A stretch of DNA of 64,000 nt. Source: Akkermansiaceae bacterium (lineage in GTDB: Bacteria > Verrucomicrobiota > Verrucomicrobiia > Verrucomicrobiales > DEV007). Location of the stretch: positions 62,001-126,000 of the forward strand of contig JACKQC010000014.1 in assembly GCA_024233085.1 (NCBI GenBank), written 5' to 3'. The translations under genes and the position numbers were made by a program. Positions 27,701-35,577 of the stretch are shown piece by piece. Position 1 is the first letter of the stretch. The number at the start of each line of letters is the position of its first letter. Under the pieces are notes generated by a model, which saw only the letters and a list, made by a program, of their open reading frames with translations, did not search any database and was not told the origin of the DNA.

Positions 27701-28933
27701 ACGGACACCGCCGATCCGGATGCCGAGCTGCCCTCGAACCCTGAGTTGCCGCCGCGACTGATGGTGGGCTACTCGGACATCGATGGCGACGGATTGCCCG
27801 ACGACTGGGAGTTGTTCCACTTCCAATCGCCTGTCGATGGCGATCGCGACGCCGACAGCGACGGCGATGGGCTCCTTAATTGGGAGGAATTTCTCCTGGG
27901 AACCGATCCCCATTCCGCGGATTCCGACGGCGACAAAATCTTGGACGGGTTCGAGGCGAATTTCGGCAGCGACCCGCTTTCGGACGGCGGGTATTCGCTC
28001 GATTTTGACCACGACTGGATTCCCGATTCGTGGGAGGCCGAATCGGGCCTGGACGATCCGAAGGGCGATCCGGACAACGACGGCGTTTCGAACCTCAGAG
28101 AGAGCCAGTGGGGAACCGACCCGTTCGATCGCGACTCGGATGACGATGGTGTCATTGACGGCGTTGAATTGATGGACGGGACCTCTCCCCTGGACCCCGC
28201 TTCCTTCCGTCAATACCAGATCTCGTTTCAGTTGCGCCCCGATCAGGAGGCGACAAAACCGTTCTGGTTCCTCAATACCATCGCCGAGCCCCTCGGTTAT
28301 TGGGTTGAAATCGTCGAAACCACCGCCGGCTCCGATGGCGGCGCGCCGGACTGGCTGGCGGTTTCTCCCGAGCTGGGCTCCATCCCGCGCCGGACCTCCC
28401 GGAAATTCACCTTCACCGCTTCGTCCGCGGGCCGGGAGGGGAGCTTCTCCGCCGTGGTGATGATTCGGGACTCGGAAGCCGCGGACGGTATTCTCCGGAA
28501 AGTCAACGTCACCCTGGAGGTGAATCCGGGGCCGGTCACGCATCTCACCGCCCCGGCTTCCTCGGATGGGCCTTTCGCGGTGGCGCAGGTGATCGACCTC
28601 ACCGCCGAGGCGACCATGGCCGACGGAAGCCCCGTTCCGGAAATCGAGTTCTACGCCGATGGAGCCTACATCGGCGAATCCCACGAGAATCCCGCCACCA
28701 TTTCCTATCGCCTGCCCGGCCCGATCGACCGCGCGATTCGGTTCACCGCCCTCTCCTACGATTCGACCGGGTTTGCCGGCAAGATGTCGGGGAATAAAGG
28801 GACGGGTCAATTATTGAAAAAGTGCTTGCATTCTGGTTCCGATTCCCCATCCTGCCACAGCCATGAGAAAAGCCCGGTTGATTCGAGAAGAAGGCGACGC
28901 GTTTTACCACTGCATGTCGCGAGTGGTGGATAA
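24635..28933 (+). CDS. C-terminal part of the TSP3-repeat surface protein, 3' end cut short
   Basis: This frame continues the giant protein after the poly-G shift. It holds a HAF-like region (about 24660-25600, with short Gly-rich motifs such as NNMGMAAGAF), a second TSP3 block (about 25610-26640), a second HAF-like region to about 27730 (NELGKAVGSRATSFGDQ), and a third TSP3 block to about 28200. A beta-sandwich with WLAVSPELGSIP and an Ig-like domain (EIEFYADGAYIGE) follow. The Ig-like domain stops after STGFAGKMSG, and the last 45 codons are low-complexity. The gene then overlaps the transposase start at 28863 in another frame, which suggests that the element removed the true 3' end. Confidence 0.7.
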   Translation: MANGGGRWTEAAAMGAISPGWSPVAVRINNMGMAAGAFLRKENVNGVIRVYGEVRVIGSDGVLQSIGSDSGWGVVDRLEITDSGYVGGRYMDTDDGNRWKGFRWRNGELTLLQGNWNLDFRGIDEAGTVAAAGNGVFREGTWVSQNDAAMGISRHGRIFNEPPTAAQQLGLWDMNPLSGAYSYIIDDHEDSIVGVNPSFDYSGGNFWPDWVDENGLSPGSSYIDWLGEEFLVADPTGQTLHSQGALFPRVPIIGGMNDLGDVAGWFSERDSYYYDNLGFLVSEGFLWRQGAFSLMGGLDAFSKFWRVSNSGHILAQAYAIVEDQEGYDSDGDGLDDSWNGLGTFSAQSTWGLLLPDNDSNHNGLPDDWEEQHPVSGPDTDGDGDGLTALQEYALFTDPNLADTDGDLLTDLEEISTGLDAAVYEKDHDNDGLDDAWERLHFGDLNETPTGDFDSDGLVNQLEFLHGTDPTLSDSDADQLSDKDEVFVTLTDPNDPDSDDDELTDGAEVNLHHTNPNMADSDSDGLSDKVEIEIATNPLATDSDWDGLSDADEHFSLATDPLDSDTDDDQLSDGVETLVYGTNPTLADSDGDGQSDPWEIFRGTDPNDSESVWNATAPASGGDSDGDGMPDDWEIAMGLDPANPADADGDSDRDRISNLDEFRQQTESRPVFRTVTDLSGLYAYNELGQIGEVVSSGDGAGRRIRVFRGGVWVDAGAYGDGASNGGNGALLIDNFGTIITRRVVDGLAQVVGVSNQGVRPYGVGDSRDPIPGAIPVGVTQRGQLYGYSSAAGAGGLVPFLAEPDGSAEILAAPAGGGASNLRVSRRGGFLSIENVSGVHWYHAGGWETASPTPVAVSAINELGKAVGSRATSFGDQALMIESARVRTLGDVIFGQPDPSGYIEESELAMRELLDGTPVHSLNEFDWIGNEFGRIQAKLNGTIFQIPGESGLDPRANAQNSLGDASGEMGDPSGLPPQDGETAPPAQAFLWLDGKIVGEDLPGVSARDLNDGGYFVLIPPTPLPTDTADPDAELPSNPELPPRLMVGYSDIDGDGLPDDWELFHFQSPVDGDRDADSDGDGLLNWEEFLLGTDPHSADSDGDKILDGFEANFGSDPLSDGGYSLDFDHDWIPDSWEAESGLDDPKGDPDNDGVSNLRESQWGTDPFDRDSDDDGVIDGVELMDGTSPLDPASFRQYQISFQLRPDQEATKPFWFLNTIAEPLGYWVEIVETTAGSDGGAPDWLAVSPELGSIPRRTSRKFTFTASSAGREGSFSAVVMIRDSEAADGILRKVNVTLEVNPGPVTHLTAPASSDGPFAVAQVIDLTAEATMADGSPVPEIEFYADGAYIGESHENPATISYRLPGPIDRAIRFTALSYDSTGFAGKMSGNKGTGQLLKKCLHSGSDSPSCHSHEKSPVDSRRRRRVLPLHVASGG
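24644..24652 (+). repeat. Run of nine G at the frameshift in the TSP3 gene
   Basis: Nine consecutive G's sit exactly where the coding frame changes. The upstream frame has codons starting at positions equal to 1 modulo 3, the downstream frame 2 modulo 3, so one G too many separates them. With eight G's the reading would continue as E-W-G-G-R-W-T-E into the downstream frame. Homopolymer runs of this length slip in replication and are also common sequencing errors. Confidence 0.8.
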
Positions 28934-29891
28934 GCGTTTTATTTTCAACGCCAAGGAGAAAAACTATTTCCGCAAATGGATGCGAAAACTTGAGGCGTTT
29001 TGCGGGGTCGAGGTGGTGACGTTTTGCCTGATGTCCAACCATTTCCATCTCCTGATCCGCGTGCCGGAGCGCGAGCGTCTGGCCAAGCTGACGGTCGAGG
29101 CCCTGCTGGAGATGCTGCCGATCCTTTACAACGACACGCAGATGCTTCACATCCGCCAGGAGATCGACCGGGCGCGGGCGTCCGGAGACGAACGATGGCT
29201 GCGTCAGATTCTGGATCGCTACGAATCGCGGCGGGGCGATTTGTCCGTGTTTCTCAAAGAACTGAAGCAGCGATTCACCCAATGGTACAACCGCACCAAC
29301 AACCGACGGGGGACCTTGTGGGAAGACCGATTCAAGAGCGTGCTGGTGGAGGGCTCGGAGGAGGCGCTGCTGACGATGGCGGCCTACATTGACCTCAATC
29401 CGGTGCGGGCCGGAATGGTGAGCGATTCCAAGGATTATCGGTGGTGCGGCTACGCCGAAGCGGTGGCCGGTCGGCGGGTGGCGCGGCGCGGGCTGGCGAT
29501 CATCCTGGAGCAGACCTCATACGGAGTGAACCGCCGGATCACCTGGGCGAACACGGCCACGAAATACCGGCTCCTACTCTTTGGCCAAGGCGAAGAACGC
29601 CTGGGCGATCCGGATTACAGCGTGAAAAGCCGCAAGGGCTTCAGCCAGGAACGGGTCGAGGCGGAGGTCGATCGCGGCGGCAAGCTCTCGATCCCGGAGA
29701 TTCTGCGCTGCCGGGTGCGGTACTTTTGCGACGGGGCGGTGTTCGGGAGTGTCGAGTTCGTCAACGGTGTCTTCGAAACACATCGTTCCCGCTACGGTCC
29801 GAAACGAAAATCCGGCGCCCGAAAGATGCGCGGCGCCGAATGGGGCAACCTTCGCGTGCTGCGGGATCTGCGGGCGAATGCCTTCGGGTGA
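28863..29891 (+). CDS. REP-associated tyrosine transposase-like protein (Y1 HUH family)
   Basis: A 342-residue protein of the IS200-like Y1 transposase superfamily, RAYT branch. It opens with ARLIREEGDAFYHCMSRVV and carries the metal-binding HUH motif His60-Phe-His62 (LMSNHFHLLIR). Also present are the GTLWEDRFKSVLVE helix and a candidate catalytic Tyr175 in AYIDLNPVRAGMV. RAYT proteins nick single-stranded hairpins and are linked to the spread of REP palindromes; a basic C-terminal extension of about 120 residues fits the longer branch. It starts inside the end of the TSP3 gene. No IS200-type end hairpins were found close to it, so it may be a domesticated single-copy gene. Confidence 0.88.
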   Translation: MRKARLIREEGDAFYHCMSRVVDKRFIFNAKEKNYFRKWMRKLEAFCGVEVVTFCLMSNHFHLLIRVPERERLAKLTVEALLEMLPILYNDTQMLHIRQEIDRARASGDERWLRQILDRYESRRGDLSVFLKELKQRFTQWYNRTNNRRGTLWEDRFKSVLVEGSEEALLTMAAYIDLNPVRAGMVSDSKDYRWCGYAEAVAGRRVARRGLAIILEQTSYGVNRRITWANTATKYRLLLFGQGEERLGDPDYSVKSRKGFSQERVEAEVDRGGKLSIPEILRCRVRYFCDGAVFGSVEFVNGVFETHRSRYGPKRKSGARKMRGAEWGNLRVLRDLRANAFG

Positions 29892-30290
29892 AGCGTTCGC
29901 CGCGGGAAATTTTTCCAATTGGTCAGATAGGGAGAAGGAGATCGGCGAAGAGCCGACAAGTTCGGACGGTAAACCGAAGTCAATACAACGATTCAAACCC
30001 GAATTTCATTGTCCCATTTCATCGGTTCGCTGGTATCCACGGGAATTCGTGAAGGAAAAGGCGAAGATTCCTGTCGGAACCTTATCCATTAAGTAGGCGG
30101 ATCGGGGATTGAGCTACGGTGGATATCGCGAGCGGTCCGTAATCGATTTTTTTTCCGTGCGAAAGAGGAAGGCTCCTTCCAGAATCCAGCTTTCCGTTTT
30201 TCAAATTTCCAAAATACCGATACTCAGCAAAGCCAAAACAAAGATTATTCGACGTTCCGGTCTTTTCGCATCACCGTTGGCGGTTTCGAA
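29892..30290. other. Non-coding stretch after the transposase
   Basis: About 400 bases with no gene that can be supported. The stretch is more AT-rich than its surroundings, with runs of T near 30150 and A/T-rich sequence near 30230-30255, so it probably holds the promoter of the tricorn-like gene. Short frames in it have no recognisable sequence. No copy of the window's palindromic repeats is present, and no remnant of the TSP3 gene 3' end was seen. Confidence 0.4.
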
Positions 30291-33200
30291 ATGAGGGCGT
30301 TTCTTATTATCGGGTTCCTTTGGCTGAGTCTCGGTCTTCCGATCTCGCCGGTGGCGGGCGAAGAGACCGCGGAAAAGCTCCCGTTACCCGCTGAATTGGC
30401 ACCGATCCGGCTGGCCTCATCCCCGGCGCTCTCGCCCGACGGAAGCCGAATCGTCTTTTCCTGGGCGGGCGATCTCTGGATCTGCCGAAGCCGGGGCGGA
30501 ACCGCCCGGCAATTGACGGCTCATCCCGCCTATGAGAGCAATGCCGCGTTTTCGCCCGATGGCGAGTCAATCGCCTTCACCAGCAACCGGACGGGCCAGG
30601 ATCAAGTCCATGTGATGCCGGTTCGGAACGGTATTCCCCGACAGATCACGTTTCATTCGGAGGGTTCGCGTCTCGTGGAATGGTATCCCGACGGCCGGTC
30701 CGTGCTCATCGAAGGGGTTCGGGACTTTGGCACCCGGAGCGCGTCACGATTTTTCCGCGTTCAAATCGACGGCCGACATCCGGAATCGCCGCTTTTTGAC
30801 GCGGAAGGCCATTCCGGTTCCCTTTCACCGGATGGGAAGAAACTCCTCTTTTGCCGGGAAGGCGGCGATCTCTATCGAAAAGGGTATCGTGGCACCCGCG
30901 CCTCGCAGATTTGGCTGGCGGAAGGTCTCGAAACGGACAAGCCCACTTTCCGCCAGTTGATCGCGCGCGCCACCGGAGCGCGATCGCCGATGTGGAAGCC
31001 CGACGGGTCCGGTTTCTACTATCTCGGCGATCACGGCTCCGGCAAACGCTTCGACGTCTGGGAACGCGATCTGGCGTCGGGGAAGGAAAGCGCGCTGACA
31101 AATTTCGAGGACGATCCGGCCATCGGTCCCGCGATTTCCCGCGATGGCTCGGTGATCGTGTTTCGGAAGGCATTCGACTTCCAGCGCCTCGCCCTCGGGA
31201 CCGGGGTTTCGGAGAAGGCGAGACTGCGTTCCGTGGATCTCCAGGCGTCCGCCGACACATTGCCGGAACGGGAGGTTCGGCGGCTGTTGAACAGGGCGAC
31301 CAACGTCGCCTTTTCCGGCGATGGCCTGGAGATGGTGTTCTCCGCGGGGGGCGACCTCTGGGCGATGGACACCGAACTGCGCGAGCCAATTCCCGTGACC
31401 CGAACGCCCGAAGAGGAGCGGGAGCCGGTCTTCTCGGCCGATGGAAACTCGCTCTTTTTCATCCGGGACAGCGGCATCGGCGCGGAGGTGTTCGCCGCCC
31501 GCCGGACGGACGCGAAGCAATACTGGTGGCGAAACCGCGCCTTTTCCGAGACCCGCCTGACGCGGGACGGTACCGCGAAACAGAATCTGCAAGCCGTTCC
31601 CGGCGCCAAGCGAATCTCGTGGGTGGCCGGCCGCGGCGATCTCTGGAGCGCGGACCTGGATGGGAAGAATGCCCGGCGCCATCTCGCCGGTTGGAGTCGT
31701 CCGGAGTACGATTGGTCGCCGGACGGCAAGTGGATCGCCTGGGCGGTGGACGATGACGATTTCAACCGGGACGTCTGGATCGCCAACGCCGCCGGCGAAG
31801 GAAAGCCCCACAATCTCTCGCGTCATCCGGACAACGACTCGAACCCCGTCTGGTCGCCCGACGGCAAGGTCCTCGCCTTCACCGGGCGGCGTTTCGATCG
31901 GGAGACCGACATCTACTATGTTTACCTGAGCCGCGCGGACGACGAGAAAGATCGCCGGGACCGCACCCTCGAATCCGCGCTCGAGAAACTGGACAAAGCC
32001 CGCAAGAAACCCGCACCGGCAACCGCACCCCCAAAAACCGGCGCCCCACCACCGCCCGGAAAGACCGAAGTTCCCTCGCCCGCGTCCTCCGGTTCGGGCG
32101 AAATACCGGACGCCCCCGGCGATGCGGTCGCCCAGCCCGATCCCAAGGCGACCGCCGCTCCTCCCAAGCCGACCGGTCCGGCGCTCCCGGAAACCCACAT
32201 CGATTTCGACGATCTTTCCGAGCGGATTCGTCGGATCGGCATTTCCGACGTGACCGAAACGAACCTATTCTGGTCCCACGATTCCAAGCGCCTCGGTTTC
32301 AGCGGGGAGGTCAAAGGCGTGAAGGGCACGTTTACCGTCACGTTTCCCGACAAGTTCGCGCCGGTGACGCTTTCCACCAAGCAGGGTTCTCTTCAGCGCT
32401 GGATCGCCCGGGACGACACCCTGCTCTGGATGGTGGACGGACTGCCGGCTTCGCTCTCGAAAAACTCGCTGCGCACCTTCGGGTTTTCGGCCCGGCAGAC
32501 CTATCGTCTCGCGGACTATCGGCGTGCAGGGTTCCGCCAGATCTGGGGAACGATGCGAGACACCTGGTACGACGAAAATCTTAACCATCTCGATTGGGAT
32601 TCCGTCCGGATAAAATACGAGGACGCCGCCGCCGAGAGCCCCGACACCCGGACCTTCGATCGGGTGGTGGCGATGATGCTCGGCGAACTCAACGGCTCGC
32701 ATCTCGGATTCAAATCGAGCGCGGCGGAAGACTTCAAACCCGCGCAAGGTTGGCTGGAGGAAACCGCCCATCTCGGCGTGACCTTCGATCGATCCTTCGC
32801 CGGCCCCGGCCTGAAAATCGAAACCGTGCTTCCCAACGGTCCGGCCGAGCACGAACGATCGGAGCTTTCGCCCGGCGAAACGATTCTCGAAATCGACGGC
32901 ACGCCGGTGTCGCGGGAGGCCGATCTGACGTCGATCCTCAACGGACCGCCCCAGCGCGACATCCGGCTGAAAGTCGCCCCGGCCAAATCGCCGAACGGCG
33001 ACGGCTTGAAAGCCGTCCCCCGCGAGGTTTTTCTCCGCCCCATCGGCTATACCAGGGCGCGAGAACTGATGGGCGATGCCCGGCTCGAGAAACGCCGGGA
33101 ATCGATCGACAAACTGAGCGGCGGCACCATCGGCTACGTGTCGGTTGCCCGGATGGCCTGGGACGAATTCATTCGATTCGAGGAGGAAATCTTTGCGCGC

Positions 33201-33740
33201 GGGCACGGAAAGGAGGGTCTGATCGTCGATGTGCGCGACAACGGCGGCGGATTCACCGCCGATCATCTGCTCACCGTCCTGACGCCGGCGGAACACGCCG
33301 TGACCGTGCCTCGCGGCGGCGGGCCGGGCTATCCGCAGGATCGCCGGGTTTACGCGTCCTGGAGCAAGCCGGTGGTCGTGCTCTGCAATCAGAACAGCTT
33401 TTCGAACGCCGAGATTTTCAGCCATGCCATCAAGGAACTCGGCCGCGGCAAACTCGTCGGCGTTCCCACCGCGGGAGGAGTCGTTTCCACGGGAGCGACC
33501 GGCATCCGCGATCTGGGCACGCTTCGCCTCCCCTTTCGGGGCTGGTATCGGCGGAGCGACGGCGCCGACATGGAACTCAACGGCGCCGTTCCGGACTTCG
33601 TGGTCTGGCCCGAGCCCGGAGACGAGGCCGCCGGTCGTGATCGGCAGGTCGAGAAAGCCGTCGAGGTTCTGAAAAAGGAAATCGCCACCGCGAAGGCCCA
33701 GCCCAAACCGAAACTCGTCCCGGCCAGCGAGCGGAACTGA
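30291..33740 (+). CDS. Tricorn-like protease (beta-propellers, PDZ, S41 serine peptidase)
   Basis: A 1,149-residue exported protease. The signal peptide is at about residues 1-23. Two WD40/PD40-like propeller regions with repeated SPDG motifs cover about 35-570. A Pro/Ala/Lys-rich linker (about 570-635) comes next, then a tricorn core helical domain (about 745-830), a PDZ domain (about 830-930) and an S41 catalytic domain. The nucleophile is probably Ser1038 in NSFSNAEIFSHA, with GATGIRDLG downstream. Tricorn proteins degrade peptides made by larger proteases; the signal peptide puts this one in the periplasm. The proline-rich linker is longer than I would expect. The gene converges on glcF. 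Confidence 0.88.
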   Translation: MRAFLIIGFLWLSLGLPISPVAGEETAEKLPLPAELAPIRLASSPALSPDGSRIVFSWAGDLWICRSRGGTARQLTAHPAYESNAAFSPDGESIAFTSNRTGQDQVHVMPVRNGIPRQITFHSEGSRLVEWYPDGRSVLIEGVRDFGTRSASRFFRVQIDGRHPESPLFDAEGHSGSLSPDGKKLLFCREGGDLYRKGYRGTRASQIWLAEGLETDKPTFRQLIARATGARSPMWKPDGSGFYYLGDHGSGKRFDVWERDLASGKESALTNFEDDPAIGPAISRDGSVIVFRKAFDFQRLALGTGVSEKARLRSVDLQASADTLPEREVRRLLNRATNVAFSGDGLEMVFSAGGDLWAMDTELREPIPVTRTPEEEREPVFSADGNSLFFIRDSGIGAEVFAARRTDAKQYWWRNRAFSETRLTRDGTAKQNLQAVPGAKRISWVAGRGDLWSADLDGKNARRHLAGWSRPEYDWSPDGKWIAWAVDDDDFNRDVWIANAAGEGKPHNLSRHPDNDSNPVWSPDGKVLAFTGRRFDRETDIYYVYLSRADDEKDRRDRTLESALEKLDKARKKPAPATAPPKTGAPPPPGKTEVPSPASSGSGEIPDAPGDAVAQPDPKATAAPPKPTGPALPETHIDFDDLSERIRRIGISDVTETNLFWSHDSKRLGFSGEVKGVKGTFTVTFPDKFAPVTLSTKQGSLQRWIARDDTLLWMVDGLPASLSKNSLRTFGFSARQTYRLADYRRAGFRQIWGTMRDTWYDENLNHLDWDSVRIKYEDAAAESPDTRTFDRVVAMMLGELNGSHLGFKSSAAEDFKPAQGWLEETAHLGVTFDRSFAGPGLKIETVLPNGPAEHERSELSPGETILEIDGTPVSREADLTSILNGPPQRDIRLKVAPAKSPNGDGLKAVPREVFLRPIGYTRARELMGDARLEKRRESIDKLSGGTIGYVSVARMAWDEFIRFEEEIFARGHGKEGLIVDVRDNGGGFTADHLLTVLTPAEHAVTVPRGGGPGYPQDRRVYASWSKPVVVLCNQNSFSNAEIFSHAIKELGRGKLVGVPTAGGVVSTGATGIRDLGTLRLPFRGWYRRSDGADMELNGAVPDFVVWPEPGDEAAGRDRQVEKAVEVLKKEIATAKAQPKPKLVPASERN

Positions 33741-33759
33741 CCGCCTCCCCTCCCCGCTC

Positions 33760-35181
33760 TCAGGCTCGCTCCTCGTCCTCGTCGCGATAAGCCCGCGCGA
33801 GCAGGGAAACCGGATGGCTGACGATCGCGGGCGCGCTTCGCGCCGCGGCCAATCCGTTCTCGACCTGCAAGTGGCAACCCGGGTTGGCGGTCGCCACCAC
33901 CGAGGCGCCGGCGTCCACAATATTGGACACCTTTTCGCGCTGGAGTTTCCCGGCCTGCTCGGGTTGCGTGATGTTGTAAATGCCCGCGCTCCCGCAGCAA
34001 TGGGTCGCGTCCCGCAACTCGATCAACTCGATCCCGGGTATCGCGCGAAGAATTTCTCTCGGCTGGACCGAAATTCCCTGGCCGTGACAGAGATGGCAGG
34101 CTTCGTGATAGGTGACGCGGCAACGCTCGCCGCCTCCGCCCGGCCGGCGAAAGCCAATCTCGACGAGCCACTCGGAAATGTCGCGCGCCTTTGCGTCCCA
34201 GACCCGGGCGCGGTCGGCGTAAGCCGCGTCCTCCGCCAGCAGGTGAGCGAAATGCTTCAAATGGGATCCGCAACCGGCGGCATTCGTGACAACGGCATCG
34301 AGCGCGTCGAGATCGAAGGCATCGATCAGGTGTCGGGCCTGGACTCTGGCTTGATGGAGATCGCCGTTGTGGGCGTGAAGCGAGCCGCAACATCCCTGGG
34401 AACGCGGCGTCACCACCTCGCACCCGTTCGCGAGCAGCGCATCGGCGGTGTCGCGGTTGATGTCGGAAAACACGAGATCCTGCACGCAGCCGGTGAGCAG
34501 GCCAACCCGATAGCGGGGGGGATTGCCGCCGCCGGGCGACTCGACGGGCGCGATCAGGGCGTCGGAGAAATGCCGTTTCACGCGGGGCGTGGAAGGCTCG
34601 AGGTCGCGCAGGTTTTTTGGCAGGAGCCGCGTCAATCGCAGTGCCCGCACCGCCGCGCAGGCGCCGCTGGCCTGATAGAGCCACAGCAACCGTCCGGCGA
34701 GGCGCAGCATCCATGGTTTCGCGAACAGTTGCCGAAGCGTCAGCCATCGCCAAAACCGGCGCCGGGGCGAGGACAGCACACCGCGGGCCTCGATTTCGGC
34801 CCGGGCGTTCTCGAACAGTTCAGGGTAATTCACGCCCGCCGGGCAGGCCGTGGTGCAGGCGAGACAGCCAAGGCAGTAGTACATTTCCTCTCCAAACTCC
34901 CGCGTCACCTCCAGTTCCCCGTCCGCGACGGCCCGCATCAGGGAGATGCGCCCGCGGGGGCTGTTCCGTTCCCGTTTGGTCTCCAGATAGGTCGGGCAAC
35001 TCGGCAGGCACATCCCGCAGTGCATGCACTGCTGGACCACCGAGTAGTCGAGATCGCTGAGAAACCGAACGGAGTGAACCGCTGATTTTCGCTGATTTTC
35101 GCTGATAGGTTCTTCAATCAAGTCTTTTGGAGAGTAGACGGCGTTCCAATCGAGGTCGCCGGGTTTGCGGAAGTTGCGCAA
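33760..35181 (-). CDS. glcF: Glycolate oxidase iron-sulfur subunit
   Basis: A protein of up to 473 residues that passes electrons from glycolate (or a related 2-hydroxy acid) oxidation by GlcD. Two 4Fe-4S motifs (CMHCGMCLPSCP and CLGCLACTTACP) and two CCG-type domains (SQGCCGSLHAHNG and ATHCCGSAGIYN) are visible. The family core starts only near codon 45 (DYSVVQQCMHC). The preceding residues include SENQRKSA, which is a translation of the inverted repeat that flanks the GxxExxY gene. So the cassette rewrote the N-terminus. No ATG is available before the core. TTG 35181, directly after the upstream stop, and TTG 35121 are candidates, and the true start is uncertain. Confidence 0.88.
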   Translation of the reverse strand: MRNFRKPGDLDWNAVYSPKDLIEEPISENQRKSAVHSVRFLSDLDYSVVQQCMHCGMCLPSCPTYLETKRERNSPRGRISLMRAVADGELEVTREFGEEMYYCLGCLACTTACPAGVNYPELFENARAEIEARGVLSSPRRRFWRWLTLRQLFAKPWMLRLAGRLLWLYQASGACAAVRALRLTRLLPKNLRDLEPSTPRVKRHFSDALIAPVESPGGGNPPRYRVGLLTGCVQDLVFSDINRDTADALLANGCEVVTPRSQGCCGSLHAHNGDLHQARVQARHLIDAFDLDALDAVVTNAAGCGSHLKHFAHLLAEDAAYADRARVWDAKARDISEWLVEIGFRRPGGGGERCRVTYHEACHLCHGQGISVQPREILRAIPGIELIELRDATHCCGSAGIYNITQPEQAGKLQREKVSNIVDAGASVVATANPGCHLQVENGLAAARSAPAIVSHPVSLLARAYRDEDEERA

Positions 35182-35553
35182 TTAATTCACCAGAGTTCGT
35201 GTGATACGCAGGTAGTTGAGAGGTTGTGCCTCATGCTCGGGCTGGAGTTCTTTCACCGCCTTCAATTCCACAATTACTCTTTCGAAAACGAACAGGTCGG
35301 GAACGTATTTCTTCAAGAGCCCCTGTTCCTTGTAAAGGATCGTGAGTTCGCGTTGCGGTTCGAAGGGAATCTCCCGCGCCTGGAGTTCTCTTTCCAAGGC
35401 CTCCTGATAGACCGGCTCGAGCAAGCCAAATCCCAGTTCGTTGTTCACCTCCATCGCCGCGCCCACGACCCGATACCCCTCCTCCGCAAATGGTTCCCGG
35501 CTTCGAAAGCTCGATTTCATCTCGTCCAAAAAAATCAGCGAAAATCAGCGGTT
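35077..35553. mobile_element. GxxExxY cassette bounded by 23-bp inverted repeats
   Basis: Positions 35077-35099 are the exact reverse complement of 35531-35553 (core AAAATCAGCGAAAATCAGCG). On the left the GCTGATTTTC unit is repeated in tandem with a third partial unit to 35106. A further partial copy (ATCAGCGGTTC) lies at about 35569-35579 on the right, at the glcD stop. The 477-bp segment contains the GxxExxY gene and lies between glcD and glcF, which are normally adjacent. No transposase is inside, so it would be a non-autonomous cassette. The left repeat is translated as part of glcF. Confidence 0.65.
35182..35520 (-). CDS. GxxExxY protein (PDDEXK-like family)
   Basis: A 112-residue protein with the signature Gly-Leu-Leu-Glu-Pro-Val-Tyr (GFGLLEPVYQEAL) and a PDDEXK-type end: VPDLFVFERVIVELKAVKEL, with candidate metal residues Asp, Glu and Lys in the order expected of the nuclease-like fold. 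Biological role is unknown; the family is common in environmental bacteria and often scattered. ATG 35520 is chosen; TTG 35529 is in frame. The stop TAA at 35182-35184 touches the first possible codon of glcF, so translation may be coupled. The gene is bounded by inverted repeats and is probably a newcomer in the glc operon. Confidence 0.88.
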   Translation of the reverse strand: MKSSFRSREPFAEEGYRVVGAAMEVNNELGFGLLEPVYQEALERELQAREIPFEPQRELTILYKEQGLLKKYVPDLFVFERVIVELKAVKELQPEHEAQPLNYLRITRTLVN

Positions 35554-35577
35554 CCAAATTCCTTTCCGATCAGCGGT

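Noticed and set aside
20707..28200. Regular repeats considered as a CRISPR array or minisatellite
   Set aside because: The repeats are coding, vary in length and sequence, follow the DxDGDG protein pattern, and have no constant spacer size.
30109..30294. A 61-codon frame before the tricorn-like gene
   Set aside because: Poor start codon, no ribosome-binding site and no family likeness; it lies in an AT-rich stretch that is more likely a promoter.
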